Position numbers and translations under genes: made by a program
Assembly (NCBI GenBank): GCA_030639495.1
Contig: DAOWCP010000016.1
Location: 1 to 32,447, forward strand
Source of the DNA: JAGLTN01 sp023135255
Lineage (GTDB): Bacteria > Planctomycetota > Phycisphaerae > Sedimentisphaerales > Anaerobacaceae
Length of the DNA stretch: 32,447 nucleotides
Direction: 5' to 3'
The notes under the pieces: model-generated
What the model saw: the letters and a program-made list of their open reading frames with translations, nothing else
Database searches by the model: none
Told to the model about the DNA's origin: nothing
Part shown: piece by piece, positions 25,792 through 32,447 of the stretch
Position numbering within the stretch: the stretch's first letter is position 1
How the letters are laid out: each line of letters opens with the position of its first letter

Positions 25792-27806
25792 TTTTTTCTC
25801 TTTTTCTTCGTAATTTTGCTTTTGTTAGTAATCTTAAACTGAGGCATTTCTTTTAATTCTTTTATTTTGTCCCGTAAAAAAGCAGCTTTCTCAAATTCCA
25901 TATTTTCTGCTGCCTTAAGCATTTCTTTTTCTATCTGGCTGATAGTTTCAATTTTGTCAAACTCAGATTCGCTGCTATGGACAGCCTTAATAGCTGTCTG
26001 ACGAGCTTTGATCTGCTCAGTCAGGCCTTTGCGAATCTCTTTATATATCGTTTTGGGCGTAATATTGTTCTTTTTATTATATTCTAACTGAATTTTACGA
26101 CGTCTCTCGGTTTCGTCAATAGCTTTTTGCATCGATTTAGTTACCCTGTCGCCGTACATAAATACCGTAGCATTAATATTCCTGGCGGTTCGACCGATCG
26201 TCTGTATCAGCGCAGTCTCACTTCTGAGGAACCCTTCCTTGTCTGCGTCAAGTATCGCAACTGCTGATACCTCCGGCAGGTCAAGGCCTTCTCGAAGCAG
26301 ATTAATACCAACAAGAATATCAAACTCACCATTACGCAAATCACGAAGTATCTCAATTCTTTCCAGCGTTTCTATCTCGCTGTGTAGATATTTGCACCGA
26401 AAGCCCATGTTACTAATATAATTCGACAAATCCTCAGCCATTCTCTTGGTCAGCGTTGTAACAAGAATTCGCTCTTTCGCCTGGACTCGTTTTTCAATTT
26501 CACCTAAAAGATGCTTAACCTGATCCTTCGCCGGGTGCAGCTGAATTTTCGGATCGATCAGTCCCGTCGGACGGATTATCTGTTCCACCACCTCATGATT
26601 GCATTTTTCCATCTCCAAAGGCCCAGGTGTAGCTGAGACAAATACCACATTTTTCCAGATCTCTTCAAATTCATCAAATCGAAGCGGTCTGTTGTCCATC
26701 GCGCTGGGCAGTCTGAATCCATGGTCAACAAGAACCTGCTTTCTGCTGTGGTCGCCTGCCCACATCGCTTTTATCTGAGGCAGCGATACATGAGATTCAT
26801 CTATAATAAGCAGAAAATCGTCGGGAAAATAATCTATCAACGTATAAGGCTTGTCCCCGGGTTTTAACCCGCTAAGATGTCTGGTGTAGTTTTCGATTCC
26901 GCTGCAATAACCAATCTCGGTCATCATCTCGATATCGTACATCGTTCGCGCTTCAAGCCTTTGGGCTTCTAACAATTTTCCTTCCTGTCTTAACTCCAAA
27001 AGCCTCTGATCGAGTTCCAGCTTAATAGTTATCGTTGCCGGTTCAATTCTCTCAGCCGGCATAATATAGTGTTGAGATGGATACACGAAAACCTGTTTTT
27101 CGCGGGCAAGTATCTCTCCGGAGATGGGGTTGATATAGCTTATGTTTTCGATCTCATCGCCGAAAAATTCAAACCTTATAGCGAAAGATTCATAAGATGG
27201 AAATAGCTCGACAACATCGCCTCGAACCCTGAATTTGCCTCGCTCAAACTCAAAATCGTTTCTGCTGTATTGCAGATCCGCAAACCTGCCTAGAAGCTCG
27301 TTTCTTTCAATTTCGTCACCAAGGCGAACCGCAATAACAGAAGCCTTATAGTCTTCAGGGCTGCCAAGTCCAAAAATACACGAAACCGAAGAAACGATAA
27401 TACAATCGCTCCTTGTCGATAGGCTCGTTGTTGTTGAAAGTCTCAGCCGATCAAGGTCCTCGTTTTTAGAGGCATCTTTTTCTATATAAATATCTCTCTG
27501 CGGAATATAAGCTTCAGGCTGATAGTAATCATAATAGCTGACGAAATATTCAACAGCATTTTCCGGAAAAAGGTCATTGAATTCTTCATAAAGCTGTGCC
27601 GCCAGGGTTTTATTGTGTGATATTACCAGCGTTGGTCTGTTATAGTTCGCGATTACATTGGCCATCGTGAAAGTTTTACCACTGCCCGTAACACCCATCA
27701 ATGTCTGGTGCTTTTTGCTCTCAGCCAACCCCTGGATCAGCTTTTCAATAGCCTGCGGCTGATCCCCGGAAGGTTTAAATTTACTTGTAAGTTTAAATTT
27801 ATTCAT
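25788..27806 (-). CDS. uvrB: UvrABC excinuclease subunit B
   Basis: 672 residues, normal length. It is the damage-verifying helicase-like subunit of nucleotide excision repair. Landmarks: Walker A GVTGSGKTFTMANV, the beta-hairpin VSYYDYYQPEAYIP, DESHVSLPQI, motif VI QTIGRTARN, GINLLREGLDLPEVS, and a C-terminal UVR motif (EKEMLKAAENMEFEKAAFLRDKI) that binds UvrC. It is the first gene of uvrB-nadC-birA-SGNH hydrolase, with a good promoter just upstream. Confidence 0.98.
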   Translation of the reverse strand: MNKFKLTSKFKPSGDQPQAIEKLIQGLAESKKHQTLMGVTGSGKTFTMANVIANYNRPTLVISHNKTLAAQLYEEFNDLFPENAVEYFVSYYDYYQPEAYIPQRDIYIEKDASKNEDLDRLRLSTTTSLSTRSDCIIVSSVSCIFGLGSPEDYKASVIAVRLGDEIERNELLGRFADLQYSRNDFEFERGKFRVRGDVVELFPSYESFAIRFEFFGDEIENISYINPISGEILAREKQVFVYPSQHYIMPAERIEPATITIKLELDQRLLELRQEGKLLEAQRLEARTMYDIEMMTEIGYCSGIENYTRHLSGLKPGDKPYTLIDYFPDDFLLIIDESHVSLPQIKAMWAGDHSRKQVLVDHGFRLPSAMDNRPLRFDEFEEIWKNVVFVSATPGPLEMEKCNHEVVEQIIRPTGLIDPKIQLHPAKDQVKHLLGEIEKRVQAKERILVTTLTKRMAEDLSNYISNMGFRCKYLHSEIETLERIEILRDLRNGEFDILVGINLLREGLDLPEVSAVAILDADKEGFLRSETALIQTIGRTARNINATVFMYGDRVTKSMQKAIDETERRRKIQLEYNKKNNITPKTIYKEIRKGLTEQIKARQTAIKAVHSSESEFDKIETISQIEKEMLKAAENMEFEKAAFLRDKIKELKEMPQFKITNKSKITKKKRKK

Positions 27807-27863
27807 AATATATAATTTATTGCTCTACGCGGCATTTCCTGTTGATACATACCCGAACAATGT

Positions 27864-27892
27864 ATTATAAGCCTAAAACATTTATACCACAA
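27864..27892 (-). promoter_or_regulatory. uvrB: Sigma-70-type promoter for uvrB
   Basis: Minus strand: TTGTGG (27887-27892), 17-nt spacer, perfect TATAAT (27864-27869), ~58 bp upstream of the uvrB ATG. No SOS (LexA) box was recognised. Confidence 0.6.
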
Positions 27893-27934
27893 GAAATATT
27901 GCACACCTTGACACAATCAAAGCAACCGATTGTC

Positions 27935-27962
27935 AAAATACCCCTGAATTAAGGGGTATTTT
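27935..27962. promoter_or_regulatory. Perfect inverted repeat abutting the -35 of FGE-fold gene 1
   Basis: AAAATACCCCT-gaatta-AGGGGTATTTT, an 11-bp stem ending 2 bp before the -35. Its counterpart in unit 2 (29653-29676) keeps 9 bp. It could be an operator or a terminator against read-through. Confidence 0.5.
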
Positions 27963-27964
27963 GG

Positions 27965-27993
27965 TTGTGTTAAGTTAGGTATTATGGTATAAT
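27965..27993 (+). promoter_or_regulatory. Promoter of FGE-fold gene 1
   Basis: TTGTGT (27965-27970), 17-nt spacer, perfect TATAAT (27988-27993). Conserved in the second unit. Confidence 0.75.
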
Positions 27994-28083
27994 TCTGACG
28001 TTTCAAGCGTAGGGGAAGGTGGTCTATGCTTTCTCCCAATTTACAAATGTATTTTTTTAAGCAATTTTGTAGGAGTGATTGTT
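27994..28083 (+). ncRNA. Conserved 5' leader of FGE-fold gene 1 with hairpin
   Basis: 90-nt leader nearly identical to that of gene 2. A hairpin AAGCGTAG (28005-28012) / CTATGCTT (28024-28031) with an 11-nt purine-rich loop is followed by a T-rich stretch and the AGGAG ribosome site. Differences between the copies near the hairpin fall in the loop, not the stem. No known riboswitch was recognised. Confidence 0.45.
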
Positions 28084-29538
28084 ATGAAGAGAGTAATTTT
28101 TTGTGTAGCGGTTTTGATGGTATTGACATGTAGTTTTGCTTTTGGGGCAAGCTGGGAATTGTACGATGATTTCAATTCTTCTGCAATAGATACTTCCAAA
28201 TGGATAGTTGAATCAGAGGGTGGCGGTGTTGCACCTGTGATAGTAAACAACAGTGTATCTTTTGCCTGTCAGAATAACACTGGCTGGTCGGAAAGCGAGC
28301 TTGAAATCACAAATAAAGATATTACAGGCATACAGGCTGATTTGACTTTTAGCTCTTTTAGTGGAACCGGCTGGGCTGAAGTATCTGTCGTTTTGGGAAA
28401 TGATAACGGCTTTGAGTCCATAATAAGATTATTTGCATCGGATGGAAGCTTTCCTCAGATTGAAATCTCATGCGAATATGAACATACACCTATTTTCTGG
28501 AAGATTAAGGAAGTATCTCTATTTGGTGAAATAGAAACATTGGGGATTAGATACGAGGATGAAAATTTCAACTTCTTCATTAACGGAGTAAATGTAGACT
28601 CCTATGGCGTTGCTGCTTTTAATATTAACTTTGCGTCTATAGGCATGGTTGGTACCGACAGCTATTTTTCAGGCACCGCTGATAATGTCATGGTGGTTAT
28701 CCCAGAGGCGAACAATGCATGGAGTGAGGGTGCAGACATCAACGGTGACGGGATCGTTGATGTCAAAGATTTTGCTATTATGGCAAAACACTGGCTTGAA
28801 AGAAACCCTAATCCTATGGTCTGGGTGTTTATCAATGATCCGGGAGTCTCCGGGCATGAGAGCTTTGCCGGCTATATGAGCAAATACGAAACGACAAACG
28901 CTCAGTATTGCCAGTTTCTAAATACAGCCCTTGCTTCCGGTGATATAACCGTCAGCAGCAATCGTGTGTATGGTGCCAACGGCTCTAATGGTGGAGCAGA
29001 TTTTGTCGGCCAGTTGTATTTTGATACATCGGATTACACCTCATATAGCCAAATAACATGGAATGGTACAAGCTTTAGTGTTCGCAGTCGCGATGGCTAC
29101 GATATGAGCAACCATCCGGTTGTTATGGTAAGCTGGTACGGAGCAACAGCATTCTGTAACTACTATGGCTATAGATTGCCTACGGAGTGGGAATGGCAGG
29201 CGGTAGCGGATTATGACGGCAGCTTTACCTACGGCTGTGGGACAACAATTAATTCAAGCAAGGCGAATTACGAATTCAATAACCCGCTTGGCTTGAGCAG
29301 TTATCCCTATACGAGTCCGGTTAACCATTACCCGTCTTACGGCTATGGGATGAATGATATGGCGGGCAATGTGTGGGAGTGGACAGATAGTTGTTATTAT
29401 GGAGATTGCGAACCAGATTATCGCGTTATCCGCGGCAACTGCTGGGACGGCTACGGCTTAAACTGTACTGTTTCGTACCGCTTCTACAGCAACCCGAACG
29501 GCGCAGGCGCCCTCGTAGGGTTCCGTGTGTGTCGTTGA
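28084..29538 (+). CDS. Secreted LamG-like/dockerin-like/FGE-sulfatase-fold protein with DGR-like variable C-terminus
   Basis: 484 residues from the ATG at 28084 (an in-frame GTG at 28075 overlaps the AGGAG site). Signal peptide ~1-22; a concanavalin-like (LamG/GH16-type) beta domain ~23-210 (WELYDDFNSSAIDTSKW); one dockerin-like EF-hand segment ~213-240 (DINGDGIVDVKDFAIMA); FGE-sulfatase/SUMF1 domain ~265-484 (MSKYETTNAQYCQFLN, NHPVVMVSWYGATAFCNYY, RLPTEWEWQAVA, GNVWEWTD, GFRVCR). The domain has the C-type-lectin-like fold used by many DGR target proteins. The two active cysteines of true formylglycine-generating enzymes are not both in place, so it is probably a binding protein. Last 39 codons are hypervariable relative to its neighbour. 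Confidence 0.88.
   Translation: MKRVIFCVAVLMVLTCSFAFGASWELYDDFNSSAIDTSKWIVESEGGGVAPVIVNNSVSFACQNNTGWSESELEITNKDITGIQADLTFSSFSGTGWAEVSVVLGNDNGFESIIRLFASDGSFPQIEISCEYEHTPIFWKIKEVSLFGEIETLGIRYEDENFNFFINGVNVDSYGVAAFNINFASIGMVGTDSYFSGTADNVMVVIPEANNAWSEGADINGDGIVDVKDFAIMAKHWLERNPNPMVWVFINDPGVSGHESFAGYMSKYETTNAQYCQFLNTALASGDITVSSNRVYGANGSNGGADFVGQLYFDTSDYTSYSQITWNGTSFSVRSRDGYDMSNHPVVMVSWYGATAFCNYYGYRLPTEWEWQAVADYDGSFTYGCGTTINSSKANYEFNNPLGLSSYPYTSPVNHYPSYGYGMNDMAGNVWEWTDSCYYGDCEPDYRVIRGNCWDGYGLNCTVSYRFYSNPNGAGALVGFRVCR
29422..29535 (+). other. Candidate DGR variable region (VR) of gene 1
   Basis: Residues 447-484. Aligned without gaps to 30601-30714; with the stop codon included, hand count gives 40 mismatches in 117 nt (18 at codon position 1, 13 at position 2, 9 at position 3). 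Of 19 variable codons, 16 end in C, the product expected when AAC codons of a template are randomised at A. The last nine codons are nearly constant. Confidence 0.65.
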
Positions 29539-29568
29539 ACCTAATTAGAAGCGATGCCTCTAACAGGT
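29539..29568 (+). promoter_or_regulatory. Inverted repeat directly after the stop codon of gene 1
   Basis: ACCTaaTTAGA pairs imperfectly with TCTAACAGGT across a 9-nt loop. Its place directly behind the variable region matches the hairpin/cruciform that aids DGR target recognition; no U-run follows. Confidence 0.55.
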
Positions 29569-29680
29569 GAACGTTCTTTGTTTCTGTAATTCGGATTCAA
29601 AGCCGGAAAAAAACTTGCACACCTTGACACAATCAAAGCAACCGATTGCCGAAATACCCCTGGATTAAGGGGTATTATGG

Positions 29681-29709
29681 TTGCGTTAAGTTAGGTATTA
29701 TGGTATAAT
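29681..29709 (+). promoter_or_regulatory. Promoter of FGE-fold gene 2
   Basis: TTGCGT (29681-29686), 17-nt spacer, TATAAT (29704-29709). An inverted repeat AATACCCCT/AGGGGTATT (29653-29676) lies just upstream, as in unit 1. Confidence 0.72.
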
Positions 29710-29799
29710 TTTGGCGTTTCAAGCGTAGGGGAAAGTGAGCTATGCTTTCTCCCAATTTACAAATGTATTTTTTTAAGCAATTTTGTAGGAGGTTTTGCT
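29710..29799 (+). ncRNA. Conserved 5' leader of FGE-fold gene 2 with hairpin
   Basis: Same 90-nt length as in unit 1. Hairpin AAGCGTAG (29721-29728) / CTATGCTT (29740-29747); GTAGGAGG ribosome site before the ATG. Confidence 0.45.
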
Positions 29800-30717
29800 A
29801 TGAAGAGAGTAATTTTTTTTATTATCATTTTATGTGCATGTATTCACCCATCTTTTGCCAGCGATAATTCATGGTGTGAAGGTGCAGATATTAACAACGA
29901 TGGAATAGTCGACTACAAAGATTTTGCAATAATGGCAAAATATTGGTTTGAAATGGATCCCAATTTGTCTGATATAACATGGGTATATATCGATGATGAC
30001 GGCTCCGGGATGAAGGATGAGGATGGCAATCCCATCAGTCAAGGCGGCTTTACCGGCTATATGAGCAAATACGAAACGACCAACGTTCAGTATTGCCAGT
30101 TTCTTAACGAGGCCTTTGCTACTGGCGACATAACTGTTGATGCTAACATTGTCTATGGCTCAAACGGCTCAAATGGTGGGGCAGACTTTGTTGGTCAAGT
30201 GTATTTTGATACTTATGCAGCGAGTTCAGATAGTCAGATAACATGGAATGGTACAAGCTTTGGTGTCCGCAGCAGGGATGGCGATTATATGGGTAATCAT
30301 CCGGTTGTTTGTGTAAGCTGGTATGGGGCTACAGCGTTTTGTAACTATTACGGCTGGCGATTGCCGACGGAGTGGGAGTGGCAGGCAGTTGCGGATTATG
30401 ACGGAAGCTATACTTATGGTTGTGGGACAAGTATAGACTATAGCAAAGCTAATTATGATAGGGCTAACCCTCTCAACCTGAGTAGTAGTCCCTATACGAG
30501 TCCAGTCAACCATTACCCGTCTTACGGCTATGGAATGAATGACATGGCAGGCAATGCGTGGGAATGGACAAGCAGTTTATTGAACCCCGCTTATAGCTAC
30601 CGCGTTGTCCGCGGCGGCTGCTGGAGCTACGACTACGACTACGGTACGGTCTCCAAACGCTACTTCTACTACCCGAACTACACGCTCAACTACAACGGGT
30701 TTCGGGTGTGTCGTTGA
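29800..30717 (+). CDS. Secreted dockerin-like/FGE-sulfatase-fold protein with DGR-like variable C-terminus
   Basis: 305 residues. Signal peptide ~1-20, one dockerin-like EF-hand segment ~25-51 (DINNDGIVDYKDFAIMA), then the FGE-sulfatase/SUMF1 domain (~87-305) sharing most residues with gene 1: MSKYETTNVQYCQFLNEA, NHPVVCVSWYGATAFCNYYG, RLPTEWEWQAVADYDGS, GNAWEWTS, GFRVCR. It lacks the LamG-like domain. The C-terminal 38 residues are Tyr/Asn/Asp-rich and carry one cysteine in RGGCW; the second cysteine kept in gene 1 (NCTVS) is glycine here. It is therefore unlikely to be a formylglycine-generating enzyme. It probably binds ligands or surfaces outside the cytoplasm. Strong AGGAGG Shine-Dalgarno. 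Confidence 0.88.
   Translation: MKRVIFFIIILCACIHPSFASDNSWCEGADINNDGIVDYKDFAIMAKYWFEMDPNLSDITWVYIDDDGSGMKDEDGNPISQGGFTGYMSKYETTNVQYCQFLNEAFATGDITVDANIVYGSNGSNGGADFVGQVYFDTYAASSDSQITWNGTSFGVRSRDGDYMGNHPVVCVSWYGATAFCNYYGWRLPTEWEWQAVADYDGSYTYGCGTSIDYSKANYDRANPLNLSSSPYTSPVNHYPSYGYGMNDMAGNAWEWTSSLLNPAYSYRVVRGGCWSYDYDYGTVSKRYFYYPNYTLNYNGFRVCR
30601..30714 (+). other. Candidate DGR variable region (VR) of gene 2
   Basis: Residues 268-305. Of 19 variable codons, 17 end in C, with TAC (Tyr) the most common, a typical outcome of A-directed mutagenesis of AAC codons. Ungapped partner of 29422-29535. Confidence 0.65.
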
Positions 30718-30746
30718 ACCTGTTAGAAGCGATGCCTCTAACAGGT
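30718..30746 (+). promoter_or_regulatory. Perfect inverted repeat directly after the stop codon of gene 2
   Basis: ACCTGTTAGA (30718-30727), 9-nt loop, TCTAACAGGT (30737-30746). A 10-bp perfect stem touching the TGA; no U-run follows directly, so a DGR-type recognition hairpin fits better than a terminator. Confidence 0.6.
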
Positions 30747-30875
30747 GAACATTCTTTGTTTCTGTAATTCGGATTCAAAGCCAGAAAAAAACTCGCACAC
30801 CTTGACATCCAAGCTGGAAATTGTCACAATATAATATGTGGTTTGTTTAAATCTTCAATTATTGAAAGGCCAAAA

Positions 30876-31307
30876 GTGGTTAACTTAGCTCAAAAGGACT
30901 ATATAATCGTTGTTCAGTGCGATATAGTAAAAGAACGTTGCCCAGGTTATTTGTGCGAAAAAGCATTCCACGAAAGAACAGGCGGGTTCAAAGACTATCC
31001 TGAAGATAAACAATACAGAATTATGAACCTGACCTGCGGCGGTTGTTGTGGCAAAGCTATTCATCGTAAGCTGACCAGTTTTTTGCGAGTTGCTGCCAAA
31101 AAAGAAGACATTAAAAAAGATAGCGTTGTTGTCCAGCTGTCGTCATGTATGACAAAAGACAATTTCCACGCTCTGCCTTGTCCGCATTTGGATTATATCA
31201 AAGCTTTAATAGGAAAAACAGGGTTGGATATCAAAGAAGATACTGTGATTTCTCAAAGTGCAGAAAAACGTCGCGAGCAGGGGATTTACAAATCAAATGA
31301 AGTATGA
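30876..31307 (+). CDS. CGGC domain-containing protein
   Basis: 143 residues from a GTG at 30876 with GAAAGG upstream; a TTG at 30843 is in frame but has no ribosome site. Cysteine-rich small cytoplasmic protein: VVQCDIVKERCPGYLC near the start, the family motif NLTCGGCCGKAIHRKL near residue 52, and LSSCMTKDNFHALPCPHLDYI near residue 87. The CGGC family is thought to bind metal, but its function is not established. It overlaps priA by 11 nt, so the two are probably cotranscribed. A TATAAT at 30830-30835 may be its -10; the TTGACA at 30802 is 22 bp away, too far for a standard pair. Confidence 0.82.
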   Translation: MVNLAQKDYIIVVQCDIVKERCPGYLCEKAFHERTGGFKDYPEDKQYRIMNLTCGGCCGKAIHRKLTSFLRVAAKKEDIKKDSVVVQLSSCMTKDNFHALPCPHLDYIKALIGKTGLDIKEDTVISQSAEKRREQGIYKSNEV

Positions 31308-32447
31308 TCGAACCCTAAAACTGTTCGATATGGCTGATGAAGATGATATCGCTCAGCAGGGCCCTTGTAATCATATTATCCGTGTTGCTTTCGATTCAGC
31401 TGTCGATAATGAGTTCGATTATGCTGTCAGCGATGAATTTTGGCCAATATTGCCCGGTCAGCGGGTGCAGGTGCCTTTTGGCAGAGGTAATAAACCCCAG
31501 AATGCTTTTTGCGTTATCAGCGATGTAAAAAAAGAGGAGTCTTTTGCAGGTGACGGCAAAAAACGCAGATTAAAAAAAATCCTGGCAGTAATCGACCCCA
31601 AGCCATTAATAGATGAAAACCTGCTGGACCTCGCCAAATGGATAAGCAGCTATTATGTCTGCCCGCTTGGTCAGGTGCTTTCAGCTATCGTTCCCGCTGC
31701 GGTAAAAAAAGGTGCCGGAGTAAAAAAGCAGAAATTTGTTTATATTGATATTGAAGAGAAGTCCCTGACAGAAAAAATCAGAGGGCAAAAGCAAAAGCAG
31801 ATCATAGAATTTCTAAACCAGCGAAATGCCCTTAGTCATGACTCGGCGATCGAGCAGAATGAAGTTGCTGAAAATGCCGGTTGCGGCACAGCGTCGATAA
31901 AAAGCCTTGTCCTGAAACGTATTTTAAAAGTCGTTAAAAAAACAGTCCTAAAGTCACTGCCCGCAATTCCGCCAGCTTTGACTTTGAAATCTAAAAAAAT
32001 CGTTCTGAAGCCAGATCAGCAAAATGCTCTCGATCATATAAACGATCAGATTAAATCAGCTGACTTTGGTGTGACTTTGCTGCATGGCGTTACCGACAGC
32101 GGCAAAACGGAAGTCTATATCCGTGCGATTCAAAAAACGATCGAATTTGGTAAATCCGCAATAGTCTTGCTGCCCGAAATAGCCCTTACCGCCCAGACGG
32201 TTCAGCGTTTCAAAGACCGCTTTGAAAGATTAGCGGTTATGCATTCCGGTCTGACCGGCCCGCAAAGAAATGACCAGTGGCAAAAAATCAAAGCAGGCCT
32301 GGCAGATGTCGTGATCGGTGCACGCTCTGCGGTTTTCGCTCCGCTGGATAACTTAGGACTCATCGTAGTTGATGAAGAGCACGAAACCAGCTATAAACAA
32401 GACACTACGCCCAGATATAACGGCCGAGATGTTGCGATCAAAAGGAC
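31297..32447 (+). CDS. priA: Primosomal protein N' (replication restart helicase), 3' end beyond window
   Basis: Open to the right edge, ~383 residues seen of an expected ~730-800. N-terminal 3'-DNA-binding domain: VAFDSAVDNEFDYAVSDEF, PGQRVQVPFGRG, LAKWISSYYVCPLGQVL. Then the helicase core: LKPDQQNALDHI, Walker A HGVTDSGKTEVYI (the usual G-S-G-K-T has D before S), LPEIALTAQTV, VMHSGLTGPQR, VIGARSAVFAPL, and the DEEH box in IVVDEEHETSYKQD. PriA reloads the replisome at stalled forks. The ATG at 31297 overlaps the preceding gene; an ATG at 31330 is an alternative. Confidence 0.95.
   Translation, partial: MKYDRTLKLFDMADEDDIAQQGPCNHIIRVAFDSAVDNEFDYAVSDEFWPILPGQRVQVPFGRGNKPQNAFCVISDVKKEESFAGDGKKRRLKKILAVIDPKPLIDENLLDLAKWISSYYVCPLGQVLSAIVPAAVKKGAGVKKQKFVYIDIEEKSLTEKIRGQKQKQIIEFLNQRNALSHDSAIEQNEVAENAGCGTASIKSLVLKRILKVVKKTVLKSLPAIPPALTLKSKKIVLKPDQQNALDHINDQIKSADFGVTLLHGVTDSGKTEVYIRAIQKTIEFGKSAIVLLPEIALTAQTVQRFKDRFERLAVMHSGLTGPQRNDQWQKIKAGLADVVIGARSAVFAPLDNLGLIVVDEEHETSYKQDTTPRYNGRDVAIKR

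Larger units (their letters stand above)
27901..29616 (+). repeat. Tandem duplication, unit 1
   Basis: Begins with GCACACCTTGACA, which recurs at 29617 and 30795. The ATG is 183 nt from the repeat start in both units, and the stop codon is 78-79 nt before the next copy. Unit 1 is longer because its gene has an extra N-terminal domain. Confidence 0.9.
29617..30794 (+). repeat. Tandem duplication, unit 2
   Basis: Same 183-nt upstream block, gene end and downstream block as unit 1, ending at the third GCACACCTTGACA (30795-30807). The beta-domain coding segment of unit 1 is absent. Confidence 0.9.

Noticed and set aside
27935..27962. Reading the perfect hairpin as the uvrB terminator
   Set aside because: It lies upstream of uvrB, not downstream, and it is duplicated with the FGE-fold unit promoter.
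28084..30717. Calling the two FGE-fold proteins sulfatase-activating enzymes
   Set aside because: The required cysteine pair is not conserved, and the C-terminal region differs strongly between the copies.
30802..30835. TTGACA...TATAAT as a standard promoter for the CGGC gene
   Set aside because: The spacer is 22 bp, outside the usual 16-18; the TTGACA belongs to the duplication boundary repeat.
27807..32447. Template repeat, reverse transcriptase or CRISPR array in the right part
   Set aside because: Read on both strands; no third copy of the variable segment, no RT motifs and no regularly spaced repeats were found.

Overview
The window looks like chromosomal DNA from a moderately AT-rich Gram-negative-type bacterium, most plausibly a planctomycete of the Phycisphaerae (Sedimentisphaerales-like). 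This rests on a single EF-hand, dockerin-like segment (D-x-N-x-D-G-x-x-D) next to other domains in secreted proteins, a PilX-like protein with a long repetitive tail, a Tat-type SGNH hydrolase, and an RseP with extra PDZ domains. The lineage is an inference; no rRNA or tRNA gene is present.

Left part (1-9.5 kb, all leftward): dxr, an rseP-type site-2 protease and a divergent glyA-like gene lead into a surface-polysaccharide group: a family 2 glycosyltransferase, a GT-C-like membrane protein, an FrhB-family protein and a truncated polysaccharide pyruvyl transferase. Tight spacing suggests one long transcription unit starting at a promoter upstream of dxr.

Middle (9.5-27.8 kb): a PocR-AraC regulator, then folP (the only rightward gene here) converging on lon, then carB with clear promoter and terminator, a PilX-like gene with its own promoter, the lipoate group lpdA-lipB-lipA ending in a terminator, and uvrB-nadC-birA-SGNH hydrolase. 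Four copies of an unrecognised ~102-bp palindromic repeat lie at gene edges (641, 10861, 11161, 22719) and sometimes supply start-proximal or stop-codon sequence.

Right part (27.9-32.4 kb, rightward): two tandem units, each with the same promoter, a 183-nt upstream block, a secreted dockerin-like/FGE-sulfatase-fold (SUMF1, C-type-lectin-like) protein, and an inverted repeat directly after the stop codon. The last 39 codons of the two genes align without gaps but differ at 40 positions, mostly in codon positions 1 and 2, at codons that nearly always end in C. This is the pattern expected of variable regions of a diversity-generating retroelement (DGR). No reverse transcriptase or template repeat is in the window, so these would be remote targets acted on in trans. 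A CGGC-domain gene and the 5' part of priA follow.

The main candidate for something new is this pair of orphan DGR-like targets. The second is the dispersed 102-bp repeat family.
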